IMG/VR virus record: IMGVR_UViG_3300024318_000017
Location: 1-21,762 of that record
Source: a virus
Reading direction: 5' to 3' (one strand)
DNA: 21,762 nt
Shown here piece after piece: positions 1 through 8,038 of this stretch. The first letter of the stretch is position 1. Each line of letters opens with the position of its first letter. Under the pieces are notes generated by a model. It did not search any database. It had not been told where the DNA came from and saw only the letters and a program-made list of their open reading frames with translations. A program made the translations under genes and the position numbers.

Positions 1-480
1 CATAGCAACTTCTGCGGCTGTTCCAGCAGCAGTACCTATAGCAGTTCCTAGACCAACGTCTTGCACTCCCTGACCGCTAAACATGTCAGCTTCAGATGAG
101 CCTATTGCGGTTAATGCAGATTCTCCTGCAGCCACTTTTGCAATTCGAGCTAAGTTAGTCCCTGCGGCTGGAGCTCCAACGCCAGTCATGGACATCATAA
201 CAGACGGAAGGAAAGCGCCAGCCACTTCTAGGGTTATAGCTTCGCCAGGGTTTGCTGTCTTATATTCTGTCAGCTTGCCCCTCAATTCATCCCTGATGAC
301 CTCATAGTCCCTACCGCCCATTGACTCAGGAACAAGTGATTTCACCGCAGCTTCAACCTCATCTGCAAAACCAAAAGATGCGCCCTGGGCAACAGTTCTA
401 AGTTTTTGGCTTTCAACAGGGCCTTGTGATATCGCTTGCGGCCTGTACTTCGCTAGTATCTCTTCTTTGGTTCTAGCCAT
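1..480 (-). CDS. Putative internal virion / DNA-ejection protein, N-terminal part (runs off the window)
   Basis: An open frame of exactly 160 codons runs from an ATG at 480 to the window edge without a stop, so the C-terminus is missing. The start overlaps the stop of the upstream gene by one base (TAATG), suggesting translational coupling. The N-terminus reads MARTKEEILAKYRPQ. It is followed by a GASFGFADEVEAAV block (about residues 34-47), a charged helix (YEVIRDELRGKLTEYK, about 59-74) and then Gly/Ala-rich, weakly hydrophobic sequence (EVAGAFLPSVMMS, GAPAAGTNLARIA, GTAIGTAAGTAA). This FGFADE...NPGEA...EVAGA pattern is familiar from large phage proteins thought to be packaged and ejected with DNA, usually many hundreds of residues long. 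That role is inferred from the pattern and from the neighbouring ejection-type genes. No catalytic motif is visible in the part seen. Confidence 0.75.
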   Translation of the reverse strand, partial: MARTKEEILAKYRPQAISQGPVESQKLRTVAQGASFGFADEVEAAVKSLVPESMGGRDYEVIRDELRGKLTEYKTANPGEAITLEVAGAFLPSVMMSMTGVGAPAAGTNLARIAKVAAGESALTAIGSSEADMFSGQGVQDVGLGTAIGTAAGTAAEVAM

Positions 481-1754
481 TATTGAGAAGCCTCTAAGTA
501 ATCTTTTCTGTCCTGGTTGGACATTTCACCCCATAAAGCATACGTCATGCCAGGGTCGCCAACCGGGTACGATGCAGTGATAGCTGTTGCAGCATCTATC
601 TCGGCCTGCATATCACTCATAAATTGGCTGAGACCAATGCCGCTCTGCAGCTTCCTGCCCATCTTTGTCATCTCTCTATACAGCTTGTTCTGCGCAGCTA
701 TCTTGTCGTCTAAATAGTCAACTAATGCCTGGCCGCTTAAAGTGTTAGGGATGTCCCTGCTCAAAGCTAGGTCTAGCTCTCGCACGCTTAGTGCACCAAA
801 CGTGGCGCTGTTAATTACATCAATACCAAGGGTGGTTCTAAGCGAGTTAAACATTGCAGTGTTTTCTTCAAACGCAGGCAAAAACCGCGCAATGACCCCA
901 GTTCTAACGCCTTCTGGGGACGCAGCTAAATCCCTGGCTTGCTTCATAATATCGATAGATCGATTAACCTGTTGCGACTGATCAAATACTTTCTCGCCTC
1001 TCTCTCTTGCGGCTTCGATGTCAGCAATCTTGTATTGAGATTCACTTTCAAATTGCGCTTTTGCCTCAGAAGTCAATCCTCGCGTGCCTAGCTTAGTAAC
1101 AGAGTATCCGTCTTCTGCATTGGGATCGTAAGTAATAACGTACTGATCGCCAGCCTTGAGCTGCGTATCGCCGACCGTCATGTCTTCTTCTGCAACTTGG
1201 ATTGATCCGATGTTTTTAGTGGCGTAGCTGGTGCCCATCTTCTTCTTTGTAAACTCAGCAAGAGCATCTTTTGCAAGGGCTGGATTAGCTTCAACCATGG
1301 CGGCAAGCTCAGGCTGTCCCTGCTGTCTTAAATAAGCAGCAGTTTGGTTAGCCTGCGCGGATACTGTGCGCATCTTCTGACGGTCAGCATAAGCCTGCTG
1401 TATGCCTGCATCTGGAGCAAAGCGCATGCTGTTAAATGCAGCCTGAAGGTCCATCATGCGGTCCTTATCCTGCACAAAGTCCTGAATACCAGAGCCGATA
1501 CGAGACAATAGCCCTGGCTTCTCCTGGGGAGCTTGTGGGGCTTGTGGCATCTGTAGGGGCTGCATTGGCTGCATTGCCTGCGGTATTGTGGCAGCAGGCA
1601 TCATGCTCTGATTTACAGCGCTCTGTATGTTATTGACAGCGCCTGGCTGATAATTAGCCCCAGGCATCTGTGGCATTTGTGGAAGCTGCTGTGGGCCAAA
1701 TGTGCCCATTGTCTTCAAGCGCTCCATCTCAGCCTGCATTTCTTCTGGTGTCAT
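480..1754 (-). CDS. Putative virion-internal / ejection protein with Pro-Gln-Met-rich N-terminus
   Basis: A 424-residue protein starting at an ATG shortly after the 156-residue gene and ending in a TAATG overlap with the next gene. Residues 1-90 are low complexity and rich in P, Q and M (repeated PQMPQMP, MQPMQPLQMPQ). A helical domain follows, then a small beta-like stretch (VAEEDMTVGDTQLKAGDQY) and a long helical C-terminal half with FDQSQQVNRSIDIMKQARDL, SPEGVRTGVIARFLP and FGALSVRELDLALSRDIP. That C-terminal pattern recurs in phage proteins encoded next to ejection proteins, in the style of DNA-transfer proteins. No signal peptide, membrane helix or active site is visible. An internal virion protein entering the cell with DNA is my inference. 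A scaffold or tail-needle-associated role is possible but less likely. Confidence 0.8.
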   Translation of the reverse strand: MTPEEMQAEMERLKTMGTFGPQQLPQMPQMPGANYQPGAVNNIQSAVNQSMMPAATIPQAMQPMQPLQMPQAPQAPQEKPGLLSRIGSGIQDFVQDKDRMMDLQAAFNSMRFAPDAGIQQAYADRQKMRTVSAQANQTAAYLRQQGQPELAAMVEANPALAKDALAEFTKKKMGTSYATKNIGSIQVAEEDMTVGDTQLKAGDQYVITYDPNAEDGYSVTKLGTRGLTSEAKAQFESESQYKIADIEAARERGEKVFDQSQQVNRSIDIMKQARDLAASPEGVRTGVIARFLPAFEENTAMFNSLRTTLGIDVINSATFGALSVRELDLALSRDIPNTLSGQALVDYLDDKIAAQNKLYREMTKMGRKLQSGIGLSQFMSDMQAEIDAATAITASYPVGDPGMTYALWGEMSNQDRKDYLEASQ

Positions 1755-1767
1755 TATCGAGCTCCCG

Positions 1768-2238
1768 TTACTTAAATCTATTTAATAGGCCCATTATATC
1801 TTGGCCCTGCGATGCAGAGGTCTGGCCCATCATCATTGGCGGCTCTTGTATTGCCATCATTCCACCTCCGCGCTGCAAGGGTATCATTTCTGCAGAGGTA
1901 GGCTGGTAGGCCATACCTGCAGAGGCGCCTGCAAGCTCTTTCATCATCTGCTCTCTAGCTATCTCTGACTCAGCATTCTGCTGTGCTTGTAGGAACGCAG
2001 GGTCTAACGTCTGAGCCTGGCTTAAAGATTCCATAGCAGCCGCAGTGTTGTCGATTGCGCCGGTCTGAGCCTGCATGCCTAACATGCTGTCAGATGGAGC
2101 CGCCGGGGCAGCAAAGTTATTGATCGCGCCCTGGTTAGCAGTCATACCCGCCATCATTGACGGGTCTACCATGTTAGAGCTCATAAGAGCCTTGCGCAGC
2201 ATTTCTTCTTGATCGTTCTTTTTTTGATATCCAAACAT
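1768..2238 (-). CDS. Small Met/Ala/Gln-rich phage protein, probably virion-associated
   Basis: A 156-residue protein beginning MFGYQKKNDQEEMLRKAL, with ATG at 2238 preceded by an AAAAAGG ribosome-binding site in the 11-nt gap after the 599-residue gene. Composition is biased to Met, Ala, Gln and Ser, with two similar internal segments (MTANQGAINNFAAPAA and MQAQTGAIDNTAAAME) separated by about 25 residues. Near the C-terminus is a flexible Gly/Met stretch (QRGGGMMAIQEPPMMMG), followed by a short helix GLLNRFK. I do not recognise a named family. Its place inside a run of low-complexity ejection-type proteins suggests a minor internal virion component. The alternative is a chaperone or assembly factor for its neighbours. 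Confidence 0.75.
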   Translation of the reverse strand: MFGYQKKNDQEEMLRKALMSSNMVDPSMMAGMTANQGAINNFAAPAAPSDSMLGMQAQTGAIDNTAAAMESLSQAQTLDPAFLQAQQNAESEIAREQMMKELAGASAGMAYQPTSAEMIPLQRGGGMMAIQEPPMMMGQTSASQGQDIMGLLNRFK

Positions 2239-2249
2239 AATAAACCTTT

Positions 2250-4049
2250 TTAAGAGAACATTCCTGCGCCCAGTGTTAAGTAGTCAAAGAAACCAGGGTT
2301 CCTCTGCGTGGTTTGAGTCTGCGGTATTGGAGCTGCGCCGAGAGCCTGTGACAACAATCCGATAGATGTGTACGGAGCCTGTTGATAGCCCTGGAACTGC
2401 GCCTTAGCTGCCTCAATAAGCTGCTGTTGTAGAGCCTGCTGCAACATACCCTGCTGCTGTAGGTTCTGGTTAACAGTCTGCCCCATGCCGAAGCCAAGGT
2501 TAGACAGTGAGCCCAGTTGACCTGCCGCGCCAAGACGCTGCGATGACCCAGTAAGACCTGCTGCCTGGTTAGCAAGCTGTGCCTGAAGAGACTGTGAGGC
2601 GTTAAACTGTCCAGCCTGGTTAAGTGCTGCCTGATTCGCCAAAGCCGCCTGATTAGCTGCGCCTGCGCCAAACTGCGACGCCTGGTTAAGCGCTGCTTGA
2701 TTAGCCAGAGCTGCTTGGTTCGCGGCAGATGCCCCAAACTGAGAAGCCGCCTGCTGTTGTGCAGATGCCTGTGCAGCGGCTTGGTTCTGAGCCCCTGCGC
2801 CAAACTGTGCCGCTTGATTCGCTGCGGCTTGATTAGCAAGAGCAGCCTGATTGGCAGCAGATGCGCCAAATTGACTTGCAGCCTGTTGTTGAGCAGATGC
2901 TTGCGCTCCAGCGACGTTAGCAGCTTGTGCGCTAAACTGTCGAGCCTGGTTCTGCGCAGCCTGGTTGGCAAGAGCTGCTTGGTTAGCAGCGGATGCACTA
3001 AACTCACCTGCACGCATACCAGCCGCCTGATTGGCCAGGGCTGCTTGTTGTGCCAGGTTAGCGCTAGTAGTGCCAGCCTGTAGACCTGCCTGCTGGTTAG
3101 CAAGGCTAGCCTGCATTCTTCCAGCAATGTCTTGTTGCGCCATGCCCTGGGCTTGAGTAAATCCAGCCTGGCGTAACTGACCTGCAGATCGTGCGGCTTG
3201 TTCGGCAAATGCTCGATTAGTCTCGGCCTCCATCAAAGCCTGTCGAGAACCACCAAAAGCACCTGCTGCGCTTGCTTGAGCTCCAGCCTGGCCCATTGAT
3301 ATCTGTCGGGCGCGATCTAGGTCAGACAGTGTAGACTGCACAACTTGGCTTTCATAAGGGTTGTAATACTGACTTAGGTCAGTGCCAGCTAATTGGCCAG
3401 CCGTCACATCTCTGGACGTTACTGTCGGTGCTGCACCTAATCTTTCTGCGCCAAATCCAGTTGCCCCGGTGCGAGCAGCGTCATAACCCTGAGCGTCTAA
3501 TCCAGCAGCCTGGAAGCCAGTAGCGCCTGCACGCTCTGCACCATAGCCTGTTGCGCCTACATCAGCACCCTGGAACCCTCTAGCGCCAGCCTGAGCTGCG
3601 CCATAGCCTGTTGCGCCAGACTGAGCCGCCTGATAGCCAGGAGCTCGTACATTCATGGGCTGATACTGCATCTCTCTAGCAGCACCAGCCATAGCGCCCT
3701 GAATACCCTGCGCGGCACTTTGATTAATGTTTGGAGCTTGCGGAGCTTGCTGTTGCTGCTGCTGTTGCTGCTGCTGTACGCGACCGCCAGCTTTACCGCC
3801 ACCACCAGCGGGAGGCGCCAGCTTAGGTCCAGACTGTGGCGCAGGAGCCCTTTTATCCAACAGATGGCTTGGCGGCCTTACAGGGCCTGATACACGCATT
3901 GCAAGCTCATCTTGCGGTACTGGTCGCTGTCCTGGCGGTTCCGTTACTGACGGGCCATAGTTAACCTGAGATGGGGATGTAGGGCCAGGCTGCATTCTTT
4001 GCGGTCCAGCCATGCCTACTTGTTGTGGTACACCGTTACCTGAAGCCAT
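2250..4049 (-). CDS. Ala/Gln-rich repeat phage structural protein (putative ejection/tail component)
   Basis: A 599-residue protein in four zones. Residues 1-90 are Pro/Gly-rich. A run of ten glutamines (92-101) follows. From about 140 to 210 there are tandem repeats of about 9-10 residues built on GATGYGA/GARGFQG/GATGFQA. A conserved core with QYYNPYESQVVQSTLSDLDRA and AGAFGGSRQALMEAETNRAF spans about 225-290. Then about 200 residues repeat A-N-Q-A-A-L-A-N-Q-A-A. The core matches a pattern found in many podovirus-like phages and prophages next to terminal structural genes. The repeats are predicted helical and could form a long coiled or amyloid-like assembly, but that is inference. Start and stop are set by TAATG coupling to the upstream 283-residue gene. 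The repeats look like a DNA repeat array but keep frame throughout. Confidence 0.85.
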   Translation of the reverse strand: MASGNGVPQQVGMAGPQRMQPGPTSPSQVNYGPSVTEPPGQRPVPQDELAMRVSGPVRPPSHLLDKRAPAPQSGPKLAPPAGGGGKAGGRVQQQQQQQQQQAPQAPNINQSAAQGIQGAMAGAAREMQYQPMNVRAPGYQAAQSGATGYGAAQAGARGFQGADVGATGYGAERAGATGFQAAGLDAQGYDAARTGATGFGAERLGAAPTVTSRDVTAGQLAGTDLSQYYNPYESQVVQSTLSDLDRARQISMGQAGAQASAAGAFGGSRQALMEAETNRAFAEQAARSAGQLRQAGFTQAQGMAQQDIAGRMQASLANQQAGLQAGTTSANLAQQAALANQAAGMRAGEFSASAANQAALANQAAQNQARQFSAQAANVAGAQASAQQQAASQFGASAANQAALANQAAANQAAQFGAGAQNQAAAQASAQQQAASQFGASAANQAALANQAALNQASQFGAGAANQAALANQAALNQAGQFNASQSLQAQLANQAAGLTGSSQRLGAAGQLGSLSNLGFGMGQTVNQNLQQQGMLQQALQQQLIEAAKAQFQGYQQAPYTSIGLLSQALGAAPIPQTQTTQRNPGFFDYLTLGAGMFS

Positions 4050-4900
4050 TATTGAGCACCTCGTCCATTTCTTGTGTTTTTAATGTTTCTTCCTGAGTTG
4101 CGCATATCTAGCATTAGCTCGTCAATGCCTTTCTTTGGTGCTGCAGGAATATTCATTGCTGGGGCTGTTGGAAGCGGGATGTCTACCAAAGGCGGTTGCG
4201 TAAACCTGGGAGGCAAATTGCGAGACGCCTCTTTGCGCTCAACTGGGCGATCATAATCGACAGTGTATGTAGGCAGCTCAGTGTATGTTGGCCGTGCAGC
4301 GGGCTGCATATCAAACGATGGCATTGTTGGGGATACTGGGTCAGGCACGACAAATGGGCCGCCACTAGCGACAACTGGAGGAGTCGGAGCACTTGGAATT
4401 GAGGGGGCAGGGCCGCCTCTTGTAGTAGGCATTGGGGTAGCCGCCCTTGCGCCGCGACCAGGATCATAGTCAACGCCACTCCCACGGATGAAAAAGTCAT
4501 TTCCAGGCCCGGGGAAAGGGGATGTATAAGTATTGCCAGCAAACAGCTCATTGTATTCTTTTGCGTAGGCAGGCTCTCTTGCCTCAAAGTCAGCAACAGC
4601 CTGGTCGAACAATCCACCAGAGCTGTATCCTGATATACCGCCACCAAAAGGTTGAGCTTGCGGCATGCCAGCCATAGGATCGCTTGGCGCGGCCATTCCA
4701 AATGCAGATGCAGCGGCTAGGTTATTTGCCATTGCGTCTTGCTGGCTAGGCGTAAATCCAGCAACGTCTGGGCCATAGTATGGCATGTAGCCGATCTTTT
4801 GGACCTCTTCAGCTCGCGCTAGATTCCGCTTTGTTGCGGCCTCTGCCCACGCTGGTATTTCTGTTTTTGTGGATTGACCACCGCCCTTGCCACCGCTCAT
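4049..4900 (-). CDS. Proline-rich phage virion-associated protein
   Basis: A 283-residue protein starting MSGGKGGGQSTKTEIPAWAEAA. The first 70 residues (AWAEAATKRNLARAEEVQKIGYMPYYGPDVAGFTPSQQDAM) form a pattern I know as the partner of the YNPYESQVV-type protein encoded just downstream. The two genes commonly sit side by side in podovirus-like phages, here coupled by a one-base TAATG overlap at 4049. The remainder is disordered and Pro-rich (PTPPVVASGG, PDPVSPTMPSFD, PPRFTQPPLVDIPLPTAP) and ends in a basic tail. No enzyme motif is seen. A structural or ejection role is inferred from context. It lies in the unit that begins at the promoter-like element at 5294. Confidence 0.82.
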   Translation of the reverse strand: MSGGKGGGQSTKTEIPAWAEAATKRNLARAEEVQKIGYMPYYGPDVAGFTPSQQDAMANNLAAASAFGMAAPSDPMAGMPQAQPFGGGISGYSSGGLFDQAVADFEAREPAYAKEYNELFAGNTYTSPFPGPGNDFFIRGSGVDYDPGRGARAATPMPTTRGGPAPSIPSAPTPPVVASGGPFVVPDPVSPTMPSFDMQPAARPTYTELPTYTVDYDRPVERKEASRNLPPRFTQPPLVDIPLPTAPAMNIPAAPKKGIDELMLDMRNSGRNIKNTRNGRGAQ

Positions 4901-4901
4901 A

Positions 4902-5270
4902 TCATATATCCTTGCTAAGTGTCGTGAACGCCTCGGTCCACCCTTTGCTTAATAAGACCCTTGCCCAACCTCTACGGCCAGCAACAGTCATGCCCGTGCA
5001 TCCCTGCTGTCTTGCAAACTCTACCGCCGACTCGTCCATGTCAACTATCTGATTCTTTTCGCCACCCGCCAAAAAAATGTGCAACACTTTCTTCCTGGGA
5101 AACGATATTATCTCTGTAACAGCGCAGCCGTGTTCTGCTGGCCAAAACTGCATGTATCCGTTCTTTATGGCCTCAACAATGTCCTCGTACTCGTGCGTCC
5201 CGCCACTGTACTCCAAGGCTGCCTTTATCCACTTCTCGCAACGATCTAGCTCTTCTTGTAAATCTGCCAT
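4902..5270 (-). CDS. Small phage protein with GNAT-like C-terminal pattern
   Basis: A 122-residue acidic protein. The ATG at 5270 follows a strong AGGGGG ribosome-binding site and lies 24 nt downstream of the TATAAT element at 5294-5299, making this the first gene of the ejection unit. The N-terminal helix (LQEELDRCEKWIKAALEY) is followed by alternating strands and helices, with MQFWPAEHGCAVTEI, KKVLHIFLAGG and a C-terminal QGCTGMTVAGRRGWARVLLSKGW. The latter pattern (GRRGW-R-L---GW) resembles phage proteins annotated as acyltransferase-fold (GNAT-like) in structural operons. I see no convincing acetyl-CoA Q/RxxGxG/A loop, so catalytic activity is doubtful. A structural-maturation or host-modifying role is open. 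Confidence 0.8.
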   Translation of the reverse strand: MADLQEELDRCEKWIKAALEYSGGTHEYEDIVEAIKNGYMQFWPAEHGCAVTEIISFPRKKVLHIFLAGGEKNQIVDMDESAVEFARQQGCTGMTVAGRRGWARVLLSKGWTEAFTTLSKDI

Positions 5271-5293
5271 ATATCCCCCTAAATAATTGGCCG

Positions 5294-5302
5294 ATTATAG
5301 CA
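5294..5302 (-). promoter_or_regulatory. Extended -10 promoter-like element (copy A), start of ejection unit
   Basis: On the minus strand the gap before the 122-residue gene reads TGCTATAATCGGCC. TATAAT (5299-5294) is preceded by TGn (5302-5300), the extended -10 signature of sigma70-type promoters, and followed by CGGCC. No -35 hexamer stands out 16-18 nt upstream. The element begins just after the stop codon of the 219-residue gene and sits 24 nt before the next ATG. Three further copies of TATAATCGG occur at 14018, 16772 and 18668. Confidence 0.6.
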
Positions 5303-5303
5303 T

Positions 5304-5963
5304 TTATTGACGGCTTCTGGTTATTGTAAGGTCAATTGGCTTAGATGCTGGCGCAAAAGATGTTGCAGCAGCCCCATCAAGCCATAAATCGGTATCACTA
5401 ACAGCAAACCTTGCCTGCATATAAGAGCCTGCAGTTACCTCAATTTGATCACTAACAGCCAAGACAATAAATTGATCGTTAGCATGCACCGTAACCCTTT
5501 CTGAGTGATCTTGGTTTGTGCCATTAACAGCCATCCAATAATACGCTGTCTTCGTTGATGCGCTTGACGATTTAAGCTGCAGGTGTCCCGCAATAGAATA
5601 CACCCCCGCTTCAGCAAACCTAATTTTTGTATTATCGCTGGGATCAATGCTCAATCCACCATTAGCGCTTACCGACGTAAACGATATATTGTACGCAGTG
5701 TCTACCGACGCCGCAGTAATGCTGCTGGTGGCTGAAAACTCACCATAACCGTCAGCTAATACAATCTGCCTAAACTCACCATTCTTGGACACTACCGGGT
5801 AACCAGTTCGGTCCCACAATACGACGCCATCTTCTGCCGCCGTGTCGCCAGCTATGTAGTAAGCCAGCTTTGTTTTAGTCCTGGCTAGAAAGCTAACAAG
5901 TCGCTCTCCCCAGGGTTTCCATTCTGGACCTAACGGGGGTGGCGGGTTCTCAGCCAGGCTCAT
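5304..5963 (-). CDS. Phage structural protein with C-terminal jelly-roll (C1q/TNF-like) pattern
   Basis: A 219-residue protein whose ATG at 5963 overlaps the stop of the 492-residue gene by four bases (ATGA). The N-terminal part (NPPPPLGPEWKPWGERLVSFL, then VVLWDRTGYPVVSKNGEFRQI) looks like a virion-attachment segment. From about residue 75 the sequence is beta-rich and follows the C1q/TNF-like jelly-roll pattern seen at tips of phage fibres and head decorations: IRFAEAGVYSIAGHLQL, then YWMAVNG, then VLAVSDQIEV and a final hydrophobic strand. A surface-exposed trimeric head-fibre or tail-tip protein is inferred. No enzymatic motif is seen. It is the last gene before the promoter-like element at 5294. 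Confidence 0.8.
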   Translation of the reverse strand: MSLAENPPPPLGPEWKPWGERLVSFLARTKTKLAYYIAGDTAAEDGVVLWDRTGYPVVSKNGEFRQIVLADGYGEFSATSSITAASVDTAYNISFTSVSANGGLSIDPSDNTKIRFAEAGVYSIAGHLQLKSSSASTKTAYYWMAVNGTNQDHSERVTVHANDQFIVLAVSDQIEVTAGSYMQARFAVSDTDLWLDGAAATSFAPASKPIDLTITRSRQ

Positions 5964-7438
5964 CGCTTGCCGCCTGGGATTACATTAAGCCGCATCTTGC
6001 CTGCACGCCAATCTTTAAGATCTGTGCCATTAATACGCATCCTGACCTGGCGACCACTAAACCTGGCGCCTGTTGGGTTAGCAAGAGCGAACGGCCCGTG
6101 GCTAACTTCTGAGTCATTAGGGTAGAACCTGGTCTTAAAGGTCAAAGTGACTTCGCCCTGGTTAAGCTCGTCCGGGATAATCTCATTTACTTTGGCGATC
6201 TGATCGCCCTGAGCAATCGATATAGGTCCACTCTCCAGGAATGTCTCACTACCATTGTGTGAGTACCCGGTCTCGTGGTTTAGAACGTTACCAGAGGTAT
6301 CAAACATAATTGGGTTAGAGAATACACCAGCATCAACTGCAGAGCTGCGAGATAGCTCACCAATGTTCCAGTGACCTTCTTTATAGTCGAACACAACGTA
6401 TCGGTCGTTCTCCAGAGAGTCGGCGCTGGGATAGAACCACCACACCTCACCAAACTGAGAGTTGTTGACTGCAAACGCCTTGCTTTTCTGGGCGTGGTTT
6501 ATGTCTTTAAAAACGTGATCTGAGACATCGCAGGGCATTTCCTGTACGGATGATCCGTTGTAAGTAAAAAAGCTCTTAGAGCCCATCCAGAAGGCCCCCT
6601 CGTCCACCGCAACTGCAGCCATGCGAGATATGGTGCCGCAAGATGTGCCAACCCTCTCAAAACCGTAAACAGTTGGCGGCCCATTGTATGTGGCGACGTG
6701 CGCGTCCAGGGAGGTCAGGATAAGTGTACGGCCTCTCACTCGGATACCGCACATGATCTCGCCAGAGGTCTGCAGCTCAAGATCACCAGCCTGGTTAATC
6801 GCTGTAGGCGTCCAATCCGTGTTGTCTTCTCTGTCACACCACTTTACAAGGCGCGGATTACTGCCTGCGCCTAGAGCAAAAATAAAGCGCTCCTCAGTAA
6901 CGACAATAGCGCCATTACCTACCGGGGCATTTGTAATTGCTGCAGCGGGGGTGCCGGTATTCAACTGCCACTCGTATATCTTGCCGTCCTTTGATGAACA
7001 GGCGACCAAATATTGACCCCAGGTATCCATGGACCAGGATGTGGCCTCTTCTGGCACGCCGTCACTAGGACGTTCTGTGCTGTAGTAAGAGGTGCCATAG
7101 AATGAACCGCCGTAGCCAAGATTCTGGTCTGCGTTAAGGTCGCCAGTGGTAAAGCTAGTAGGGGTAATGTCAGAAACCGTACCCACTTTATTAACGTGGT
7201 ACAGCTTTTCGTATGTTCCTGCCGCAATGTGGGCGTCTGCACTGTTGTCAGTCCATGTAATAGCGCCTCTGGGGGCGTAAGTGAATGCACTGGCCTTACG
7301 GGTGGTCCAGCCGCCAACAGGCCGCACAGAGCCATTTTGCCACCTTATGAGGTTAGCATCTCGCCACCGGCCTACAGAATCCAGGTCAGTACCATGCTTA
7401 AAGATACCTGCTGGAATGTCTACGCTAACATATGCCAT
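5960..7438 (-). CDS. Virion structural protein, putative tail nozzle / beta-propeller type
   Basis: A 492-residue protein starting MAYVSVDIPAGIFKHGTDL. The N-terminal signature (GRWRDANLIRWQNGSVRPVGGW, then GAITWTDNSADAHIAAGTYEKLYHV) is one I associate with a widespread podophage structural family encoded near adaptor genes. Repeated beta blade-like blocks follow (WGQYLVACSSKDGKIYEWQL, RFIFALGAGSNPRLVKWCD, LILTSLDAHVATYNG, GAFWMGSKSFFTYNGSSVQEMP), suggesting a propeller as in podoviral nozzle proteins. Length is comparable to, but somewhat shorter than, many nozzle proteins. The exact role (nozzle, or tail hub) is inferred. A ribosome-binding site AAAGGAAG precedes the ATG at 7438. Confidence 0.83.
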   Translation of the reverse strand: MAYVSVDIPAGIFKHGTDLDSVGRWRDANLIRWQNGSVRPVGGWTTRKASAFTYAPRGAITWTDNSADAHIAAGTYEKLYHVNKVGTVSDITPTSFTTGDLNADQNLGYGGSFYGTSYYSTERPSDGVPEEATSWSMDTWGQYLVACSSKDGKIYEWQLNTGTPAAAITNAPVGNGAIVVTEERFIFALGAGSNPRLVKWCDREDNTDWTPTAINQAGDLELQTSGEIMCGIRVRGRTLILTSLDAHVATYNGPPTVYGFERVGTSCGTISRMAAVAVDEGAFWMGSKSFFTYNGSSVQEMPCDVSDHVFKDINHAQKSKAFAVNNSQFGEVWWFYPSADSLENDRYVVFDYKEGHWNIGELSRSSAVDAGVFSNPIMFDTSGNVLNHETGYSHNGSETFLESGPISIAQGDQIAKVNEIIPDELNQGEVTLTFKTRFYPNDSEVSHGPFALANPTGARFSGRQVRMRINGTDLKDWRAGKMRLNVIPGGKR

Positions 7439-7469
7439 TTATACTTCCTTTGCAGAGCGACGGAGGCGG

Positions 7470-7850
7470 CTACTTACCGCGCATCTCCATAATTTTTCCG
7501 GCACCGCGAATACCAAAACTGGAACTGATCGCGATGAATAATAAATACTGATACCACTCAGGCAGCTTGTCTAGCGCCTCAAATCCCTCAGCCACCCGGT
7601 CAATTACCGACACGTCATTGGCGGCTATTGCGTAGCCAACCATAAACACTGGGATAGCTAACACAATGGTCCAAAATTCATCCTTCCAGGAGCTGCTAGA
7701 GGCATCTGCCATCTTGCTCTCCCAGTCAGCACTGTTCTGGATAACATTCATCTTGGCGTCATGCTTGGCCTGTTTTTCCGCAGCCTTGTTAGCCAGGAAC
7801 GTCTTGCCAATATCAGCAACCGGACCGATTAACGCCGTAAATATACTCAC
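7470..7850 (-). CDS. Holin, Holin_3TMs-like (GTA holin type)
   Basis: A 126-residue protein starting at GTG 7850, which overlaps the preceding stop by four bases (GTGA). Residues 1-55 form an amphipathic, Lys/Ala/Asp-rich N-terminus (FLANKAAEKQAKHDAKMNVIQ). Two clear hydrophobic segments follow, about 60-78 (WTIVLAIPVFMVGYAIAA) and 98-113 (WYQYLLFIAISSSFGIRG), ending in a basic tail. This fits the 3TM holin family found in phages and gene transfer agents, which open the inner membrane at lysis. The flanking small coiled-coil/membrane proteins support a lysis cassette. No endolysin is found beside it. A structural membrane protein is the main alternative. Confidence 0.8.
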   Translation of the reverse strand: MSIFTALIGPVADIGKTFLANKAAEKQAKHDAKMNVIQNSADWESKMADASSSSWKDEFWTIVLAIPVFMVGYAIAANDVSVIDRVAEGFEALDKLPEWYQYLLFIAISSSFGIRGAGKIMEMRGK

Positions 7851-8032
7851 TGAATAAGCCTTTCAAGCAAAGGTGATGCAATGACCAGCGGGTAAAGAAA
7901 CCATAGACGCTTGTCTATATCATCAAACCGCTTTGTTCCAGCGTCCAGTTGCTTCTCAATGTTTTGGTATCGAGTCAAGCATTCACGTTCATGAGCGTCT
8001 AGGCGCTGGATGGCTTCTTTTACCGTTGGCAT
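7847..8032 (-). CDS. Small coiled-coil plus C-terminal membrane helix protein (XhlA-like topology)
   Basis: A 61-residue protein: a helical, charged N-terminal two-thirds (MPTVKEAIQRLDAHERECL, YQNIEKQLDAGTKRFDDID) followed by a hydrophobic C-terminal segment (LWFLYPLVIASPLLERLI). This layout matches haemolysin XhlA-like lysis accessory proteins, which sit next to holins. Sequence identity to that family cannot be judged by eye. It is translationally coupled to the holin by a 4-nt overlap and lies 6 nt after the 71-residue gene, so these genes are likely translated from one message. Confidence 0.78.
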   Translation of the reverse strand: MPTVKEAIQRLDAHERECLTRYQNIEKQLDAGTKRFDDIDKRLWFLYPLVIASPLLERLIQ

Positions 8033-8038
8033 GTCTTA

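Noticed and set aside
1786-1797. A fifth TATAAT-like site (GATATAATGGGCC on the minus strand)
   Set aside because: It lies inside the last codons of the 156-residue gene, lacks the TGn and CGG parts, and encodes conserved-looking protein sequence. Possible but too weak to list.
2560-3110. Regular DNA repeats resembling a CRISPR array
   Set aside because: Repeats are in frame, imperfect and without unique spacers of fixed length. They encode ANQAALANQAA protein repeats.
2276-3208. A 310-residue Leu/Arg-rich open frame on the minus strand, inside the 599-residue gene
   Set aside because: It is the shifted frame of the Ala/Gln repeat gene. Its L/R/H-rich composition is what GC-rich codon repeats give out of frame, and there is no good ribosome-binding site.
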